Below, piece by piece: positions 15,236 to 23,876 of a DNA stretch of 38,757 nt. The notes under the pieces were generated by a model. It was given only the letters and a program-made list of their open reading frames with translations, was not told the DNA's origin and did no database searches. How positions within the stretch are numbered: the stretch's first letter is position 1; the number at the start of each line of letters is the position of its first letter. The position numbers and the translations under genes are program-made. The DNA is from Micavibrio_A sp964423095. GTDB lineage: Bacteria > Pseudomonadota > Alphaproteobacteria > Micavibrionales > Micavibrionaceae. The stretch spans positions 1 through 38,757 of the forward strand of contig CAYRDI010000016.1 in NCBI GenBank assembly GCA_964423095.1, in the 5' to 3' direction.

Positions 15236-16420
15236 ATGGTTTTCTGGCGCAAAAAGAAGAATATCGGTGAGCAGGAGCGCGAAGCGCAGGAGGATAAGGT
15301 CCTTCATAATCCGGCCGAGCCCGATATGGCACCGGTAAAGGAGGTCGAAACCGACCTCGACCCAGCATTCGTCCATCACGAACTGGCCGAAACCGAAAAC
15401 GAGATTATCGACGAATTAAATGTCATGCCGACCCCCGCCCATACGCCGATGGCCGATGTGCAGGAGGCCGATGAACTGGCTGATCATTCCGCCGAAGGCG
15501 GCTGGCTATCCCGTTTGAGCGCGGGCCTGTCCAAATCCACGGGCCGGTTGGGTCAGGGGATTTCGGATATTTTTACCAAACGAAAACTGGATGCAGACAG
15601 TCTGCAGGATCTCGAAGACCTTCTGATCACGGCAGACCTTGGTCCCAAAACGGCGGCGCAGGTTGTCTCCGGTTTTTCCGCGCAAAAGTTCGATAAGGAG
15701 ATCAGCGAACGGGACGTACGTCTGGCCCTGTCTGACATTGTGGCGGGCATTTTGGCCCCTGTTGCCGCGCCGATGGATATTCAAAAGCCCGCCGACGGGC
15801 CGTTTGTGATCCTCGTTTGCGGGGTCAACGGCGCCGGAAAAACGACCACGATCGGCAAGCTCGCCTATGAATGGCACGTCCGCCAGCATAAACCCGTGAT
15901 GATCGCGGCGGCGGATACGTTCCGCGCGGCGGCGGTCGATCAACTGGAGGTCTGGGCCAAACGCGCGCATGTGCCGTTGTTCAAAAAGGACATCGGGGCG
16001 GATGCCGCGGCGGTCGCGTTCGAGGCATACGAAAAGGCCAGGGCGGATGGTGTGGAGATTCTGATCATCGATACCGCCGGACGGCTTCAGAACAAAACGA
16101 ACCTGATGGCCGAGCTGGAAAAAATCGTCCGCGTCCTCAAAAAACAGAACGCCGACATCCCCCATGCCGCGCTCCTCGTCCTCGATGCCACCACGGGTCA
16201 GAACGCCCATTCACAGGTGAAGGTGTTCAAGGAGGCCGTGAACCTCACTGGCCTGATCGTGACGAAGCTGGACGGCTCCGCCCGCGGCGGGGTGGTGGTC
16301 AGTCTTGCACAGGAATTCGGCCTGCCTATCCATGCCATCGGCGTGGGCGAGGGCATCGAGGATTTAAGCCCCTTTGCCGCCAATGATTTCGCCAAGGCCT
16401 TGATGGGGGTGCATTCTTGA
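15236..16420 (+). CDS. ftsY: Signal recognition particle receptor GTPase
   Basis: FtsY is the membrane-associated SRP receptor that docks with Ffh. The product is 394 aa from the ATG at 15236 (397 from 15227; the ribosome site does not decide). An acidic, Glu/Asp-rich N-terminal A region of about 80 residues precedes the N domain, and the G domain has GVNGAGKTTTIGKLA, DTFRAAAVDQLEVWA, DTAGRLQNKTNLM, TKLDGSARGGVVV and GVGEGIEDLSPFAANDFAKAL at the end. It lies downstream of mtaB, as is common in alphaproteobacteria, and is followed closely by a 38-aa membrane peptide. Confidence 0.96.
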   Translation: MVFWRKKKNIGEQEREAQEDKVLHNPAEPDMAPVKEVETDLDPAFVHHELAETENEIIDELNVMPTPAHTPMADVQEADELADHSAEGGWLSRLSAGLSKSTGRLGQGISDIFTKRKLDADSLQDLEDLLITADLGPKTAAQVVSGFSAQKFDKEISERDVRLALSDIVAGILAPVAAPMDIQKPADGPFVILVCGVNGAGKTTTIGKLAYEWHVRQHKPVMIAAADTFRAAAVDQLEVWAKRAHVPLFKKDIGADAAAVAFEAYEKARADGVEILIIDTAGRLQNKTNLMAELEKIVRVLKKQNADIPHAALLVLDATTGQNAHSQVKVFKEAVNLTGLIVTKLDGSARGGVVVSLAQEFGLPIHAIGVGEGIEDLSPFAANDFAKALMGVHS

Positions 16421-16437
16421 TAAAAGTGAGGAGTTAA

Positions 16438-16554
16438 ATGACGGAACTGGATAAGCTCTTAAAAACCATAAGATATCTGTTGATAGCGTTTCTTGTAATA
16501 CTCCCAGTAATAGGTATTATTTTGGCAGGGATTTTTGCATTCTTTGAGATGTAA
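16438..16554 (+). CDS. Small single-pass membrane peptide, 38 aa
   Basis: GTGAGGAG lies 6 nt before the ATG, and the ORF starts 17 nt after the ftsY stop. The peptide has a charged N-terminal helix (MTELDKLLKTIRY) followed by a 20-residue hydrophobic segment (about residues 14-35, with LPVIGIILAGIF) and ends FEM. It should insert in the inner membrane with the N-terminus charged side inside. Codon use is AT-richer than ftsY. No family is recognised; its position behind the SRP receptor suggests cotranscription only. Confidence 0.6.
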   Translation: MTELDKLLKTIRYLLIAFLVILPVIGIILAGIFAFFEM

Positions 16555-16719
16555 AAAATATGCAGTCATCTCTGCCATATGCCTTGTTGGCCATGAAGGA
16601 GAGTGAGGGATGTATGGATAGCTTCGTCACGATGTTTGTCGGAATGACGGAGGATAACGCAAAACCTTCAAAATCCACCATCTCATTGAAATTTTAACCA
16701 TTTTGGGCCATAATAGGCC

Positions 16720-18237
16720 ATGTTGCATCTTTTCAAATCCTATAAAGCCAGATCTTTTAAAAACGCGGACGAAGCCTTTGCCGCGATTGAAGAAATTTAT
16801 AATGCGAATGTCAAAGGCCTGCGCGATGCCTTTGTTTCCTTCACCAAGGGGGAATTGAAGGACAAAAAGGTGCGGGGCTATTACCCCTTCATCCGCATCA
16901 AAACCGAACAGGCCCACCGGCCCGATACACGCTTGTCGTTCGGGTTTGTCGCCCGTCCGGGCGTTTATGAAACGACCGTGACGCGCCCCGATATTTTCGA
17001 TGTCTATTACAAGACCATGATCGGCCACCTCCTGAAAAACCATGGTGGGCCGATCGAGGTGGGACAAAGCGAGGTTCCCATCCCGCTCCATTTCGCGCTG
17101 GGGGAAGACTTCCATCTGGAGCGTGATTTAACGCCATCGCAGATCGAAGAATTGCCGCTGGTTTTCGACCAGCCGGATTTGTCCATTATGGATGACACCA
17201 TCGCCAACGGCACGAATGTGGTTCGGGAAGGGCAGCCCGCGCCGCTGGCCCTGTTCCCTGCGCCGCGCATGGATTTGTCCCTGATGCGGTTAAAGCATTA
17301 CACGGGCACCAAGGCATCGCATTTTCAAAATTACGTGATTTTTACCAACTATCAGTTTTACATTGATGAATTTGTCAAGATCGCCACGGATATGATGCGC
17401 GAAACGTCCGATCCCGTTTTGAAAAAGGCGCGGGAGCAATACACGGCGTTTGTGGAACCGGGCGACAAGGTCACGGTAAACAAAAACCTGTATTTTTCCG
17501 GCGTCAATGTCGGGGAGGAAGAGGGCGGCGCGCCGCTCAAACGGATGCCCCAAATGCCTGCCTATCACCTGAAACGGAGCGACGGTTCGGGTATTACCAT
17601 GGTCAATATCGGCGTGGGCCCGTCGAACGCGAAGACCATTACGGACCATGTGGCGGTGCTTCGCCCTCATGCTTGGTTGATGCTCGGCCATTGCGCTGGG
17701 CTGCGTAACTCCCAAAGCCTTGGCGATTATGTTCTGGCGCACGGATATTTACGCGAAGACAATGTATTGTTCCACGATCTGCACCCCAGCATTCCGATCC
17801 CTGCGCTCGCCGAAATCCAGCTCAGCCTTGAACAGGCGGTGGGGGAGATTACGGGCTTCAAAGGATATGACCTGAAAAAGATTATGCGGACGGGGACGGT
17901 GGCAACGGTCGATGACCGGAACTGGGAATTGCGCCCAGCGATCCGCCAGAATGCGCGCCTGTCACAATCCCGCGCCATTGCGCTGGATATGGAATCCGGC
18001 ACCGTGGCCGCGAACGGGTTCCGGTTCCGCGTGCCGTACGGAACATTGCTGTGTGTTTCGGACAAACCGCTGCACGGGCAACTTAAACTTCCTGGCATGG
18101 CCGATACGTTCTACCGCGAAAGGGTGGAACAACATTTGAAGATCGGTCTGCGCACCATGGAAATCTTGCGCGGCATCGGCGTTGAACGCCTGCATTCCCG
18201 CAAATTGCGCTCTTTCAACGAAGTGGCGTTTCAATAG
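16720..18237 (+). CDS. amn: AMP nucleosidase
   Basis: Amn hydrolyses AMP to adenine and ribose 5-phosphate, controlling adenylate levels. The 505-aa product has the Amn N-terminal region (FKNADEAFAAIEEIYNANVKGLRDAF, VRGYYPFIRI, GHLLKNHGGPIEVGQSEVPIPLHFA) and the C-terminal phosphorylase-like domain (MVNIGVGPSNAKTITDHVAVLRPHAWLMLGHCAGLR, ALDMESGTVAANGFRFRVPYGTLLCVSDKPLHG) with the ME-SGT nucleoside-binding segment. The length fits the family. The gap before it (16555-16719) holds only a decayed repeat fragment. A strong terminator follows. Confidence 0.95.
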   Translation: MLHLFKSYKARSFKNADEAFAAIEEIYNANVKGLRDAFVSFTKGELKDKKVRGYYPFIRIKTEQAHRPDTRLSFGFVARPGVYETTVTRPDIFDVYYKTMIGHLLKNHGGPIEVGQSEVPIPLHFALGEDFHLERDLTPSQIEELPLVFDQPDLSIMDDTIANGTNVVREGQPAPLALFPAPRMDLSLMRLKHYTGTKASHFQNYVIFTNYQFYIDEFVKIATDMMRETSDPVLKKAREQYTAFVEPGDKVTVNKNLYFSGVNVGEEEGGAPLKRMPQMPAYHLKRSDGSGITMVNIGVGPSNAKTITDHVAVLRPHAWLMLGHCAGLRNSQSLGDYVLAHGYLREDNVLFHDLHPSIPIPALAEIQLSLEQAVGEITGFKGYDLKKIMRTGTVATVDDRNWELRPAIRQNARLSQSRAIALDMESGTVAANGFRFRVPYGTLLCVSDKPLHGQLKLPGMADTFYRERVEQHLKIGLRTMEILRGIGVERLHSRKLRSFNEVAFQ

Positions 18238-18246
18238 GGCAATAAA

Positions 18247-18274
18247 AAAGGCACCGATCGGTGCCTTTGTTTTT
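18247..18274. terminator. Bidirectional terminator between amn and the convergent small ORF
   Basis: The perfect palindrome AAAGGCACCGATCGGTGCCTTT has an A-run before it and TGTTTTT after it, so it works in both directions between two convergent genes. Confidence 0.88.
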
Positions 18275-18286
18275 AAATCCGGATTT

Positions 18287-18586
18287 TTATGCGGTTACAT
18301 CAAGCTGCGTTCCGCGTGATGAACTCGCGCTGATCGCCCCGTTGTCCTGATACCGATCACCATCATTGTCGACGGTTTCATCAAAGGCACGGGAATCTTC
18401 CGCACGGCCATTGTTCCGTGTTTCCGATGGTTGGGAGCGGGCGGTGTCCAGCCCCGAAGACCGTGTCGGGTCATCCGAACTGGTTTGATCTGGTTGCTGC
18501 TGTTTGGCTGCATCGGTTCCGCCCGGCTGAAACGTATTCGCGGCTGGTATGGAAGGTTGTATCGATGAATTGACCGGATAGACCAT
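18287..18586 (-). CDS. Low-complexity hypothetical protein, 99 aa
   Basis: The product is Ser/Thr/Asp/Gln-rich and predicted disordered: no hydrophobic core, many SSS, QQQ and DNDGD type runs. The start MVYPVNSSIQPSIP has no convincing ribosome site. It shares a terminator with amn. Coding status rests on the uninterrupted frame and the terminator placement; it may be a secreted or flagellar-type disordered protein, but nothing identifies it. Confidence 0.4.
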   Translation of the reverse strand: MVYPVNSSIQPSIPAANTFQPGGTDAAKQQQPDQTSSDDPTRSSGLDTARSQPSETRNNGRAEDSRAFDETVDNDGDRYQDNGAISASSSRGTQLDVTA

Positions 18587-18900
18587 GTTTAAAACCCTGA
18601 CAGTGGCATAATTTGCGGATGAATTAGTATAGCGGCAAAAGGCTTAACGAAGCGTTAGGAAAGGGGGATTTTGGGGGGATAGACACAGGCAAAAAACAAA
18701 AAGATACAATTTTTATAAAATTTTCGACGAATTCACGCCGAACTTAACCAAGGATAAACTCTTTTCCTATAAATAGCAAGGGGAGGCGCGGATTTCCGCG
18801 GTTTTAAAGGCCCTGCGAAACGGGCATAAAACCCGGCATTTGCGTTAAACTATAAGAATCATCAAACGCCTGTTCAGATTTACGGGTTTATGATGAAGGG
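18587..18900. other. Intergenic region of 314 nt, AT-rich
   Basis: No convincing gene. It contains G-runs (GGAAAGGGGGATTTTGGGGGG), an AT-rich stretch, and a small CGCGGA / TCCGCG hairpin (18787-18800) followed by TTTT. Promoters for the minus ORF and the DUF2336-like gene should lie here; none is clear. Confidence 0.6.
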
Positions 18901-20040
18901 ATGAAAACAGAGAGTAAAATGGCTTTTGAAGGGCTGGAAAAAACACCGGAAGTTGCGCCGCTGCTCGTAAGGCTTTACGACACGCACAATCTTTACGCCC
19001 TTGCGGAAAACAAGGACAGCGACGAAGCCTGTACCGAATTGGCCACCGTGATGGTCGATTTGTTGAATATACGCCTTTCCGACCGCGAAAGCGAATTGAT
19101 CACCGATGTCCTTCTGGCCCTGATGAAGCAGGCGCAGCAGGATTTGAAAGCGGCCCTTGCGGACCGTTTATCCTCCATGGAGGATGTGCCGCTCCGCATG
19201 ATCCTGAGCCTTGCCAACGAAGACATCAACATCGCCGATTCCGTTCTGGTCAACAGCCCGGTCTTGCAGGATCTCGATCTCATTTACATTCTGCAATCAA
19301 AGGGCGTCAGCCATGGCCGTTCGATTGCCAAAAGAAAAGGGCTGAGCGGTGAATTGATCAACATGCTGGCCGACACGAAGGATTTCGAAGTTGCCGTGAA
19401 TTTATCCGGGAATGACGGTGCCGTTTTAACAGAGCATGCCTTCCGGATTATTTCGGACATGGCAAAATACAACGAAGATATTGCCCGCCCGCTGTTGTTG
19501 CGTGACGATGTGCCGCAGGAGGTTGCCGGAAAACTGTATCAATTCGTCAGCGATGAATTGAAAAAGGTGATGAAACAGCGTTACGGGATCGGTGCCGAAC
19601 GAATGATTTCCGCGCTGGATGAAGTGTCCGTGGAAATGATCGATGCCGGCCCACCATCGGAAGAATCGAGTCAGGACCACTTGCTGGCTTATGCACACAA
19701 TCAACTCGCCCGCGGTGATTTGAAAGTTTACAATATGGTGGCCGTCCTTCGGCGTGGACAATACGCAACCTTCCTGGCGCAGTTTTCCGTTTTTTGTGGT
19801 GTTCCCGTTCAAAAGATGCTCGCGGCTTTGAAAGAAGAAACCGGAAAAGGTCTGGCGATTTCCTGCCGCGCAAAAGATGTCCCGAAATCGGAATTCGTCA
19901 GCCTGTATTTATTGACGGAACGGTTTCGCTCGCACACCAAACGGGTGATCAATCACCGGGAGCTGTCACGCATCATGGCCATGTTCGATGGGATCAATCC
20001 CGAACACGCCCGAAAGGTTCTGGAGCAGGACAGACATTAA
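18901..20040 (+). CDS. DUF2336-like alpha-helical protein
   Basis: The 379-aa product is a regular helical solenoid: repeated LLVRLYDTHNLYAL, DVLLALMKQAQQDLKAALADRL, VPLRMILSLANEDINIADSVLVNSPVLQDLDLIYILQ and similar units resembling HEAT repeats. This arrangement, with DRL..LANDd.xIA.xVL.xSp.L.DxDL motifs, is what I know from DUF2336 proteins of alphaproteobacteria; function is unknown, and a scaffold role is only inferred. No signal peptide or membrane segment. The start at 18901 has GAAGGG close by; an alternative ATG is at 18919. It is convergent with pgk across a shared terminator. Confidence 0.65.
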   Translation: MKTESKMAFEGLEKTPEVAPLLVRLYDTHNLYALAENKDSDEACTELATVMVDLLNIRLSDRESELITDVLLALMKQAQQDLKAALADRLSSMEDVPLRMILSLANEDINIADSVLVNSPVLQDLDLIYILQSKGVSHGRSIAKRKGLSGELINMLADTKDFEVAVNLSGNDGAVLTEHAFRIISDMAKYNEDIARPLLLRDDVPQEVAGKLYQFVSDELKKVMKQRYGIGAERMISALDEVSVEMIDAGPPSEESSQDHLLAYAHNQLARGDLKVYNMVAVLRRGQYATFLAQFSVFCGVPVQKMLAALKEETGKGLAISCRAKDVPKSEFVSLYLLTERFRSHTKRVINHRELSRIMAMFDGINPEHARKVLEQDRH

Positions 20041-20071
20041 ATAAAAGCCCCGTTTGACGGGGCTTTTATTT
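20041..20071. terminator. Bidirectional terminator between DUF2336-like gene and pgk
   Basis: A 13-bp perfect stem, ATAAAAGCCCCGT / ACGGGGCTTTTAT, with a TTG loop and T-rich flanks on both sides lies directly between two convergent stops. Confidence 0.9.
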
Positions 20072-20073
20072 TC

Positions 20074-21279
20074 TTATGCCGCGGCTTTGTGGGCGTTGAG
20101 CGCGGCAACACCCGGAAGTTCTTTTCCTTCCAGCCATTCAAGGAAGGCACCGCCCGCACTCGAAATATACGTGAATTGATCGGCCACCCCGGCGTTTTCC
20201 AGGGCGGACACCGTATCGCCGCCACCGGCGACGCTGGTCAATGATCCGGCCTTCGTCAATGCAGCAACGGTACGGGCAAGGTCGTTGGTGCCCTTATCAA
20301 ATGGTTTGACTTCGAACACGCCCATCGGGCCGTTCCAAAGCGCTGTGGCGCAACCAGACAAAACATCTTCGAGTTTTTCGATCGTTTTCGGGCCAACATC
20401 GACGGCTTCTTCGTTTGCCGGCATATCTTCGGTCATGCGGATGTCAAAAGGCGCGTTTTCGCCGAAGGTTGTGACGCAGACGCGATCCACGGGCAAAAGG
20501 ATTTCACACCCGGCCTTTTCCGCCGTCGCCATGATTTTTTTGGCTTCGTCCACCATATCGCGCTCGCACAAGGATTTTCCGACCTCGATCCCTTGGGCCA
20601 CGAGGAACGTGTTGGCCATCCCGCCGCCAAGGAACAGGTAATCCACCTTTTTCACAAGGTTGTTGAGAACGGAAAGTTTTGTCGAAATCTTCGATCCGCC
20701 GACGATGGCGATGACCGGCTTTTTCGGCGTTTCCAGCGCATCGTTCAGCGCGTTCAATTCCGCTTCCATCAAAAAGCCAGCGGCGGTAGGCATCCGGTGG
20801 GCAAGCCCTTCGGTAGAGGCATGGGCGCGGTGCGCGGCAGAAAACGCATCGTTGACATAGATGTCCCCGAGTTTGGCGAGTTCCGCGATAAAGGCGGGAT
20901 CGTTCTTTTCTTCGCCCTTGTGGAAACGCAGGTTTTCAAGAAGGACAATATCGCCGTCTTTAAGGCTTGCCACGGCCTTGGTCGCATCATCGCCGATGCA
21001 ATCCTTGGCGAAGGCCACGTTTTGGCCCCAGCTTTTGGCGCAGACGGGGGCAAGGAATTCTTGTGAAAATTCAGCTTCAAACCCGCCTTTCGGACGGCCG
21101 AAGTGGGAAAGGAGAACGGTTTTTGCGCCCTTGGAGGTCAGATAATCGATGGTCGGTTTCAAACGGTCGATCCGCGTGGTGTCCGTGACTTTGCCATCCT
21201 TGGCGGGGACGTTCAAATCTGCACGTACCAGAACGCGTTTTCCTTTGAGATCGAAATCCTGAAGGGTTTTAAAGGGCAT
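20074..21279 (-). CDS. pgk: Phosphoglycerate kinase
   Basis: Pgk transfers phosphate between 1,3-bisphosphoglycerate and ADP in glycolysis and gluconeogenesis. The 401-aa product shows KRVLVRADLNVPAKDGKVTD with the signature Arg/Asp, LLSHFGRPKG, LLENLRFHKGEEKNDPAF, FSAAHRAHAST, IVGGSKISTKL, LFLGGGMANTFL, the ATALWNGPMGVFEVKPFDKGT segment and the SVAGGGDTVSAL nucleotide site. The ATG at 21279 has a GGAGAAAAAAC site; seven more in-frame codons upstream are unneeded. It follows the small ORF and pip on minus. Confidence 0.97.
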   Translation of the reverse strand: MPFKTLQDFDLKGKRVLVRADLNVPAKDGKVTDTTRIDRLKPTIDYLTSKGAKTVLLSHFGRPKGGFEAEFSQEFLAPVCAKSWGQNVAFAKDCIGDDATKAVASLKDGDIVLLENLRFHKGEEKNDPAFIAELAKLGDIYVNDAFSAAHRAHASTEGLAHRMPTAAGFLMEAELNALNDALETPKKPVIAIVGGSKISTKLSVLNNLVKKVDYLFLGGGMANTFLVAQGIEVGKSLCERDMVDEAKKIMATAEKAGCEILLPVDRVCVTTFGENAPFDIRMTEDMPANEEAVDVGPKTIEKLEDVLSGCATALWNGPMGVFEVKPFDKGTNDLARTVAALTKAGSLTSVAGGGDTVSALENAGVADQFTYISSAGGAFLEWLEGKELPGVAALNAHKAAA

Positions 21280-21302
21280 GTTTTTTCTCCATTTCTTCAA
21301 TA

Positions 21303-21842
21303 TTACTGGAAGACGTAACGAACAGTCAGGCCTATCCTGTCTTTTTTTCCATTAATGCTGAGGGTGCCCCAGCGCTCGACGCTTGACAGTTCTGTATCGT
21401 TCAATTTGCCGCTACCTTGAAATACAAAACATAAATCTCTGTATGGTTTTGCGATGTTTTTATCGGTCTCATAATCTTCTGGTGAGGTGTAAACTTCCTC
21501 GGAATTAACGTCGATCAGACCCTCTTTCCAATAGGAGGTTTCTTCTTCGGGTTTTTCTTTAAAAAAGAATCCCAATCCTTTTTTTTGTTCCGCTTTGTTG
21601 TCTGAAAAAACACCTTCTGCACCACTTAAGTGCTCATTGTACCAAGGTCTATAAAAACTTTCTCTGATTGTCGCATCATCATACTGGTCAATAAACCTTT
21701 CAATGTCTTCGATAACAAAGCGAACGGATTCGATGAGTATCTCCTGCGATGTTGCCGCATGAAAAGCAATTCCCGCTATGTTTCCATACAGACCCTGTGA
21801 CATGGCTCTGGTGAGGGATAAGGCTCTTAATTTCAAAGACAT
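21303..21842 (-). CDS. Hypothetical protein, 179 aa
   Basis: The ATG at 21842 has AAGGAG 7 nt upstream; the open frame continues to 22010 but that part runs into pip on the same strand. The product starts MSLKLRALSLTRAMSQGLYG and carries small-residue and helical stretches, an acidic middle (EKPEEETSYWKE, NSEEVYTSPEDYETD) and a beta-like end (CFVFQGSGKL...GLTVRYVFQ). No family is recognised. It is AT-richer than its neighbours pip and pgk and is placed between them with 17 nt and 23 nt gaps, so it is probably cotranscribed. Confidence 0.7.
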   Translation of the reverse strand: MSLKLRALSLTRAMSQGLYGNIAGIAFHAATSQEILIESVRFVIEDIERFIDQYDDATIRESFYRPWYNEHLSGAEGVFSDNKAEQKKGLGFFFKEKPEEETSYWKEGLIDVNSEEVYTSPEDYETDKNIAKPYRDLCFVFQGSGKLNDTELSSVERWGTLSINGKKDRIGLTVRYVFQ

Positions 21843-21859
21843 AGAAAACTCCTTCGACG

Positions 21860-22870
21860 TTATTTTGCAATAGTTTTCGCATGTTCCGTGGCGGCGATCA
21901 AGCGTGATCGGATGGCGGGATCGAGGGCCGAATGACCGCCGTCCGGTACCACGATATAATCGGCTTCGGGCCATGCCTGATGCAGGCGGTAGGCGGTAGA
22001 AAGCGGGCAAACAACATCATACCGGCCATGAATGATAACGGACGGAATATGCCGGAATTTTGCAATGTCGTTTAACAGGCTGCGTTCTGGGGGCAGACAT
22101 TCTGTTTTAAAATAATGGCATTCCATGCGGGCGAGGGCGAGTGCCTGTGCCTTTTGTTCTTCGGTGGTGATGGTTTCGTAATTGGGGATCAGGGACGAAC
22201 ATGCACTTTCATACAGCGCCCAGTGGATGGCCGCTTTTTGGGCCGTCGCCGCATCCGTTCCCGTCAGTCGTTTGTGATAGGCGGTGAGCAGATCGCCGCG
22301 CTCGTTTTCAGGGATGAAATGCGCGAACTGTTCCCACGCTTCGGGGAAGATGGCGCGGATGCCGTAGAGCCACCAATCAATCTCTTCTTTTTCCAAAAGG
22401 AAGATACCGCGCAGAACCATGCCCAGACATCGTTCGGGGTGTGCCGCCGCATAAGACAGGGCGAGCGTGCTGCCCCATGATCCGCCGAACAGGTGCCAGC
22501 GATCTATGCGCAGATGTTCGCGCAAAATCTCCATATCATTCACCAGTGCTTCGCGCGTGTTGTGCTCGATAGAACCATACGGGGAAGAACGTCCAGCACC
22601 GCGTTGGTCGAACAAAATGATCCGGTAATAATCCGGATCAAAAAAACGGCGATGGATGGGCGATGTCCCCGCACCGGGGCCGCCATGGATCATGACAACG
22701 GGAACGCCATCGGGATTACCCGATTGTTCCCAATACATCTGGTGCCCGTGATCCAGCGACAAAAAACCCGATGAATAGGGTTTGAGATCGGCAAACAAAT
22801 CCAACAGCGCGGCGCGCCGTGACGTGCCATCGTTTTGTGGCGTCATGCGTTTGTCAAACCCTTGTGGCAT
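21860..22870 (-). CDS. pip: Proline iminopeptidase (S33 alpha/beta hydrolase)
   Basis: Pip cleaves N-terminal proline from peptides in the cytosol. The 336-aa product has VVMIHGGPGAGTSP (oxyanion region), DQRGAGRSSP, the nucleophile elbow GGSWGST with Ser131, and the acid and base in GRYDVVCP (Asp285) and DGGHSA (His313), all typical of peptidase family S33. The length is slightly longer than the usual 310-320 owing to an N-terminal extension (MPQGFDKRMTPQNDG), and the internal ATG at codon 9 may be used. The upstream region holds a palindromic repeat. Confidence 0.92.
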   Translation of the reverse strand: MPQGFDKRMTPQNDGTSRRAALLDLFADLKPYSSGFLSLDHGHQMYWEQSGNPDGVPVVMIHGGPGAGTSPIHRRFFDPDYYRIILFDQRGAGRSSPYGSIEHNTREALVNDMEILREHLRIDRWHLFGGSWGSTLALSYAAAHPERCLGMVLRGIFLLEKEEIDWWLYGIRAIFPEAWEQFAHFIPENERGDLLTAYHKRLTGTDAATAQKAAIHWALYESACSSLIPNYETITTEEQKAQALALARMECHYFKTECLPPERSLLNDIAKFRHIPSVIIHGRYDVVCPLSTAYRLHQAWPEADYIVVPDGGHSALDPAIRSRLIAATEHAKTIAK

Positions 22871-22926
22871 AGGGGAGTCTTAACAAATTAACTGTTCAAA
22901 AGTCCAGTTTTCTAAAAGGATAAAAA

Positions 22927-22984
22927 GCATGCCAGCGAAGGCTGGCATCCACAGATCCTGGATACCGGCCTGCGCCGGTATGCG
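22927..22984. repeat. Palindromic repeat family A, intergenic copy
   Basis: Two hairpins: GCATGCCAGC-GAAG-GCTGGCATCC and GATACCGGCCTGCGCCGGTATG. The copy stands between pip (start 22870) and the thermonuclease gene, ending 2 nt before its stop codon. It closely matches the copy inside mtaB. Confidence 0.88.
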
Positions 22985-22985
22985 T

Positions 22986-23876
22986 TCAGCGCGTAGGCGT
23001 GGATATTTCGGTGGATGGGGGAGGAGATAAGTCTGTGGATGGTTGTGTGGACAAAATTTCCAGCCGTTCAACACTTTCCAACTCCATAAACGGCCCGTTC
23101 CAGTCCCGGATCCACCCGCGCACACGCACTTTTTTTCCGGAAAGGGCGAGCGCATCAACCCCGCGGCGGGACAGTTCCTTGCGTAAGGAGGGTGCAATCT
23201 GCACCGTGAAATCCCTTTTCATGTCATGGCCGAAATTCAGGTAAAGATTGTTCTTGCTGCTGGCGGCGCGTTGAACGGTGCCTTCGACCACGCGGTAAGC
23301 CCCATTTCCTTCCATGGCCGTTTCGGGCGTGAGCAATCCGGCAGCACTGTCTTTTTTCCAGACGCCCGATTGTTTTTCGCGGGCCCTGCTTTCCAGTGCG
23401 TACATCTGGTCCGCCAGATCGGGGTTGTTCCAGTCCGTTTCCACATAAACAAGTCCCGCGCCGATCAAGGACCCGTTGATCCATTGATTGTCTTTTTTGG
23501 TTTCCAGATGAGCGAGGAGTTGCCCCATGCGGTTGATGCGTCCGGTTTTGTTGTTGCGGGATTGCCAGAGGGTGACGTCCGTTCCCTTGCGCAGCCATTT
23601 TCCAAGTTGGTCTTTTCCCGCCAGCATTTGTTCGGAAACATCCTGTCCGGCGGTGAAGGGGTATTCGATCCCCAGCAGGCGGACGATCTTTCCATCATTC
23701 ATCATCACGGTCTGCCCATCGATCACGGCCTCCACCCGCGCCGCACCGGTTTTGACCATCCGGGAAAAGTCGCCTTTGATGACGGGCGGGGTTTCCGCCG
23801 GCGCGGGGGTGTTTGACCCGGCCCACGCTTGTGGTATGAAAAGATACACGGCCAATGAAAGAAGGAATATCCGCAT
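22986..23876 (-). CDS. Thermonuclease-family (SNase-like) secreted protein
   Basis: From the ATG at 23876 the product is 296 aa with an export signal MRIFLLSLAVYLFIPQAWAGS. Residues about 45-150 match the staphylococcal-nuclease fold: VEAVIDGQTVMMNDGKIVRLLGIEYP, then DQLGKWLRKGTDVTLWQSRNNKTGRINRMGQLLAHLE and the GAGLVYVETDWNNPDLADQMYALESRAREKQSGVW helix. The classical SNase catalytic Arg/Glu pattern is only partly visible, so nuclease activity is uncertain. A C-terminal OB-like section (VVEGTVQRAASSKNNLYLNFG) and a Ser/Thr/Pro tail follow. A longer TTG start at 23960 is disfavoured because it would read into the divergent gene. Confidence 0.78.
   Translation of the reverse strand: MRIFLLSLAVYLFIPQAWAGSNTPAPAETPPVIKGDFSRMVKTGAARVEAVIDGQTVMMNDGKIVRLLGIEYPFTAGQDVSEQMLAGKDQLGKWLRKGTDVTLWQSRNNKTGRINRMGQLLAHLETKKDNQWINGSLIGAGLVYVETDWNNPDLADQMYALESRAREKQSGVWKKDSAAGLLTPETAMEGNGAYRVVEGTVQRAASSKNNLYLNFGHDMKRDFTVQIAPSLRKELSRRGVDALALSGKKVRVRGWIRDWNGPFMELESVERLEILSTQPSTDLSPPPSTEISTPTR

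Noticed and set aside
16605..16660. Further palindromic repeat copy before amn
   Set aside because: Only short pieces (TTCGTCACGA, CGGAATGACGG) resemble the repeat ends; too decayed to call.
22880..23197. 105-aa minus-strand open frame covering the repeat and the thermonuclease end
   Set aside because: It is a read-through of the palindromic repeat and another frame of the thermonuclease gene.
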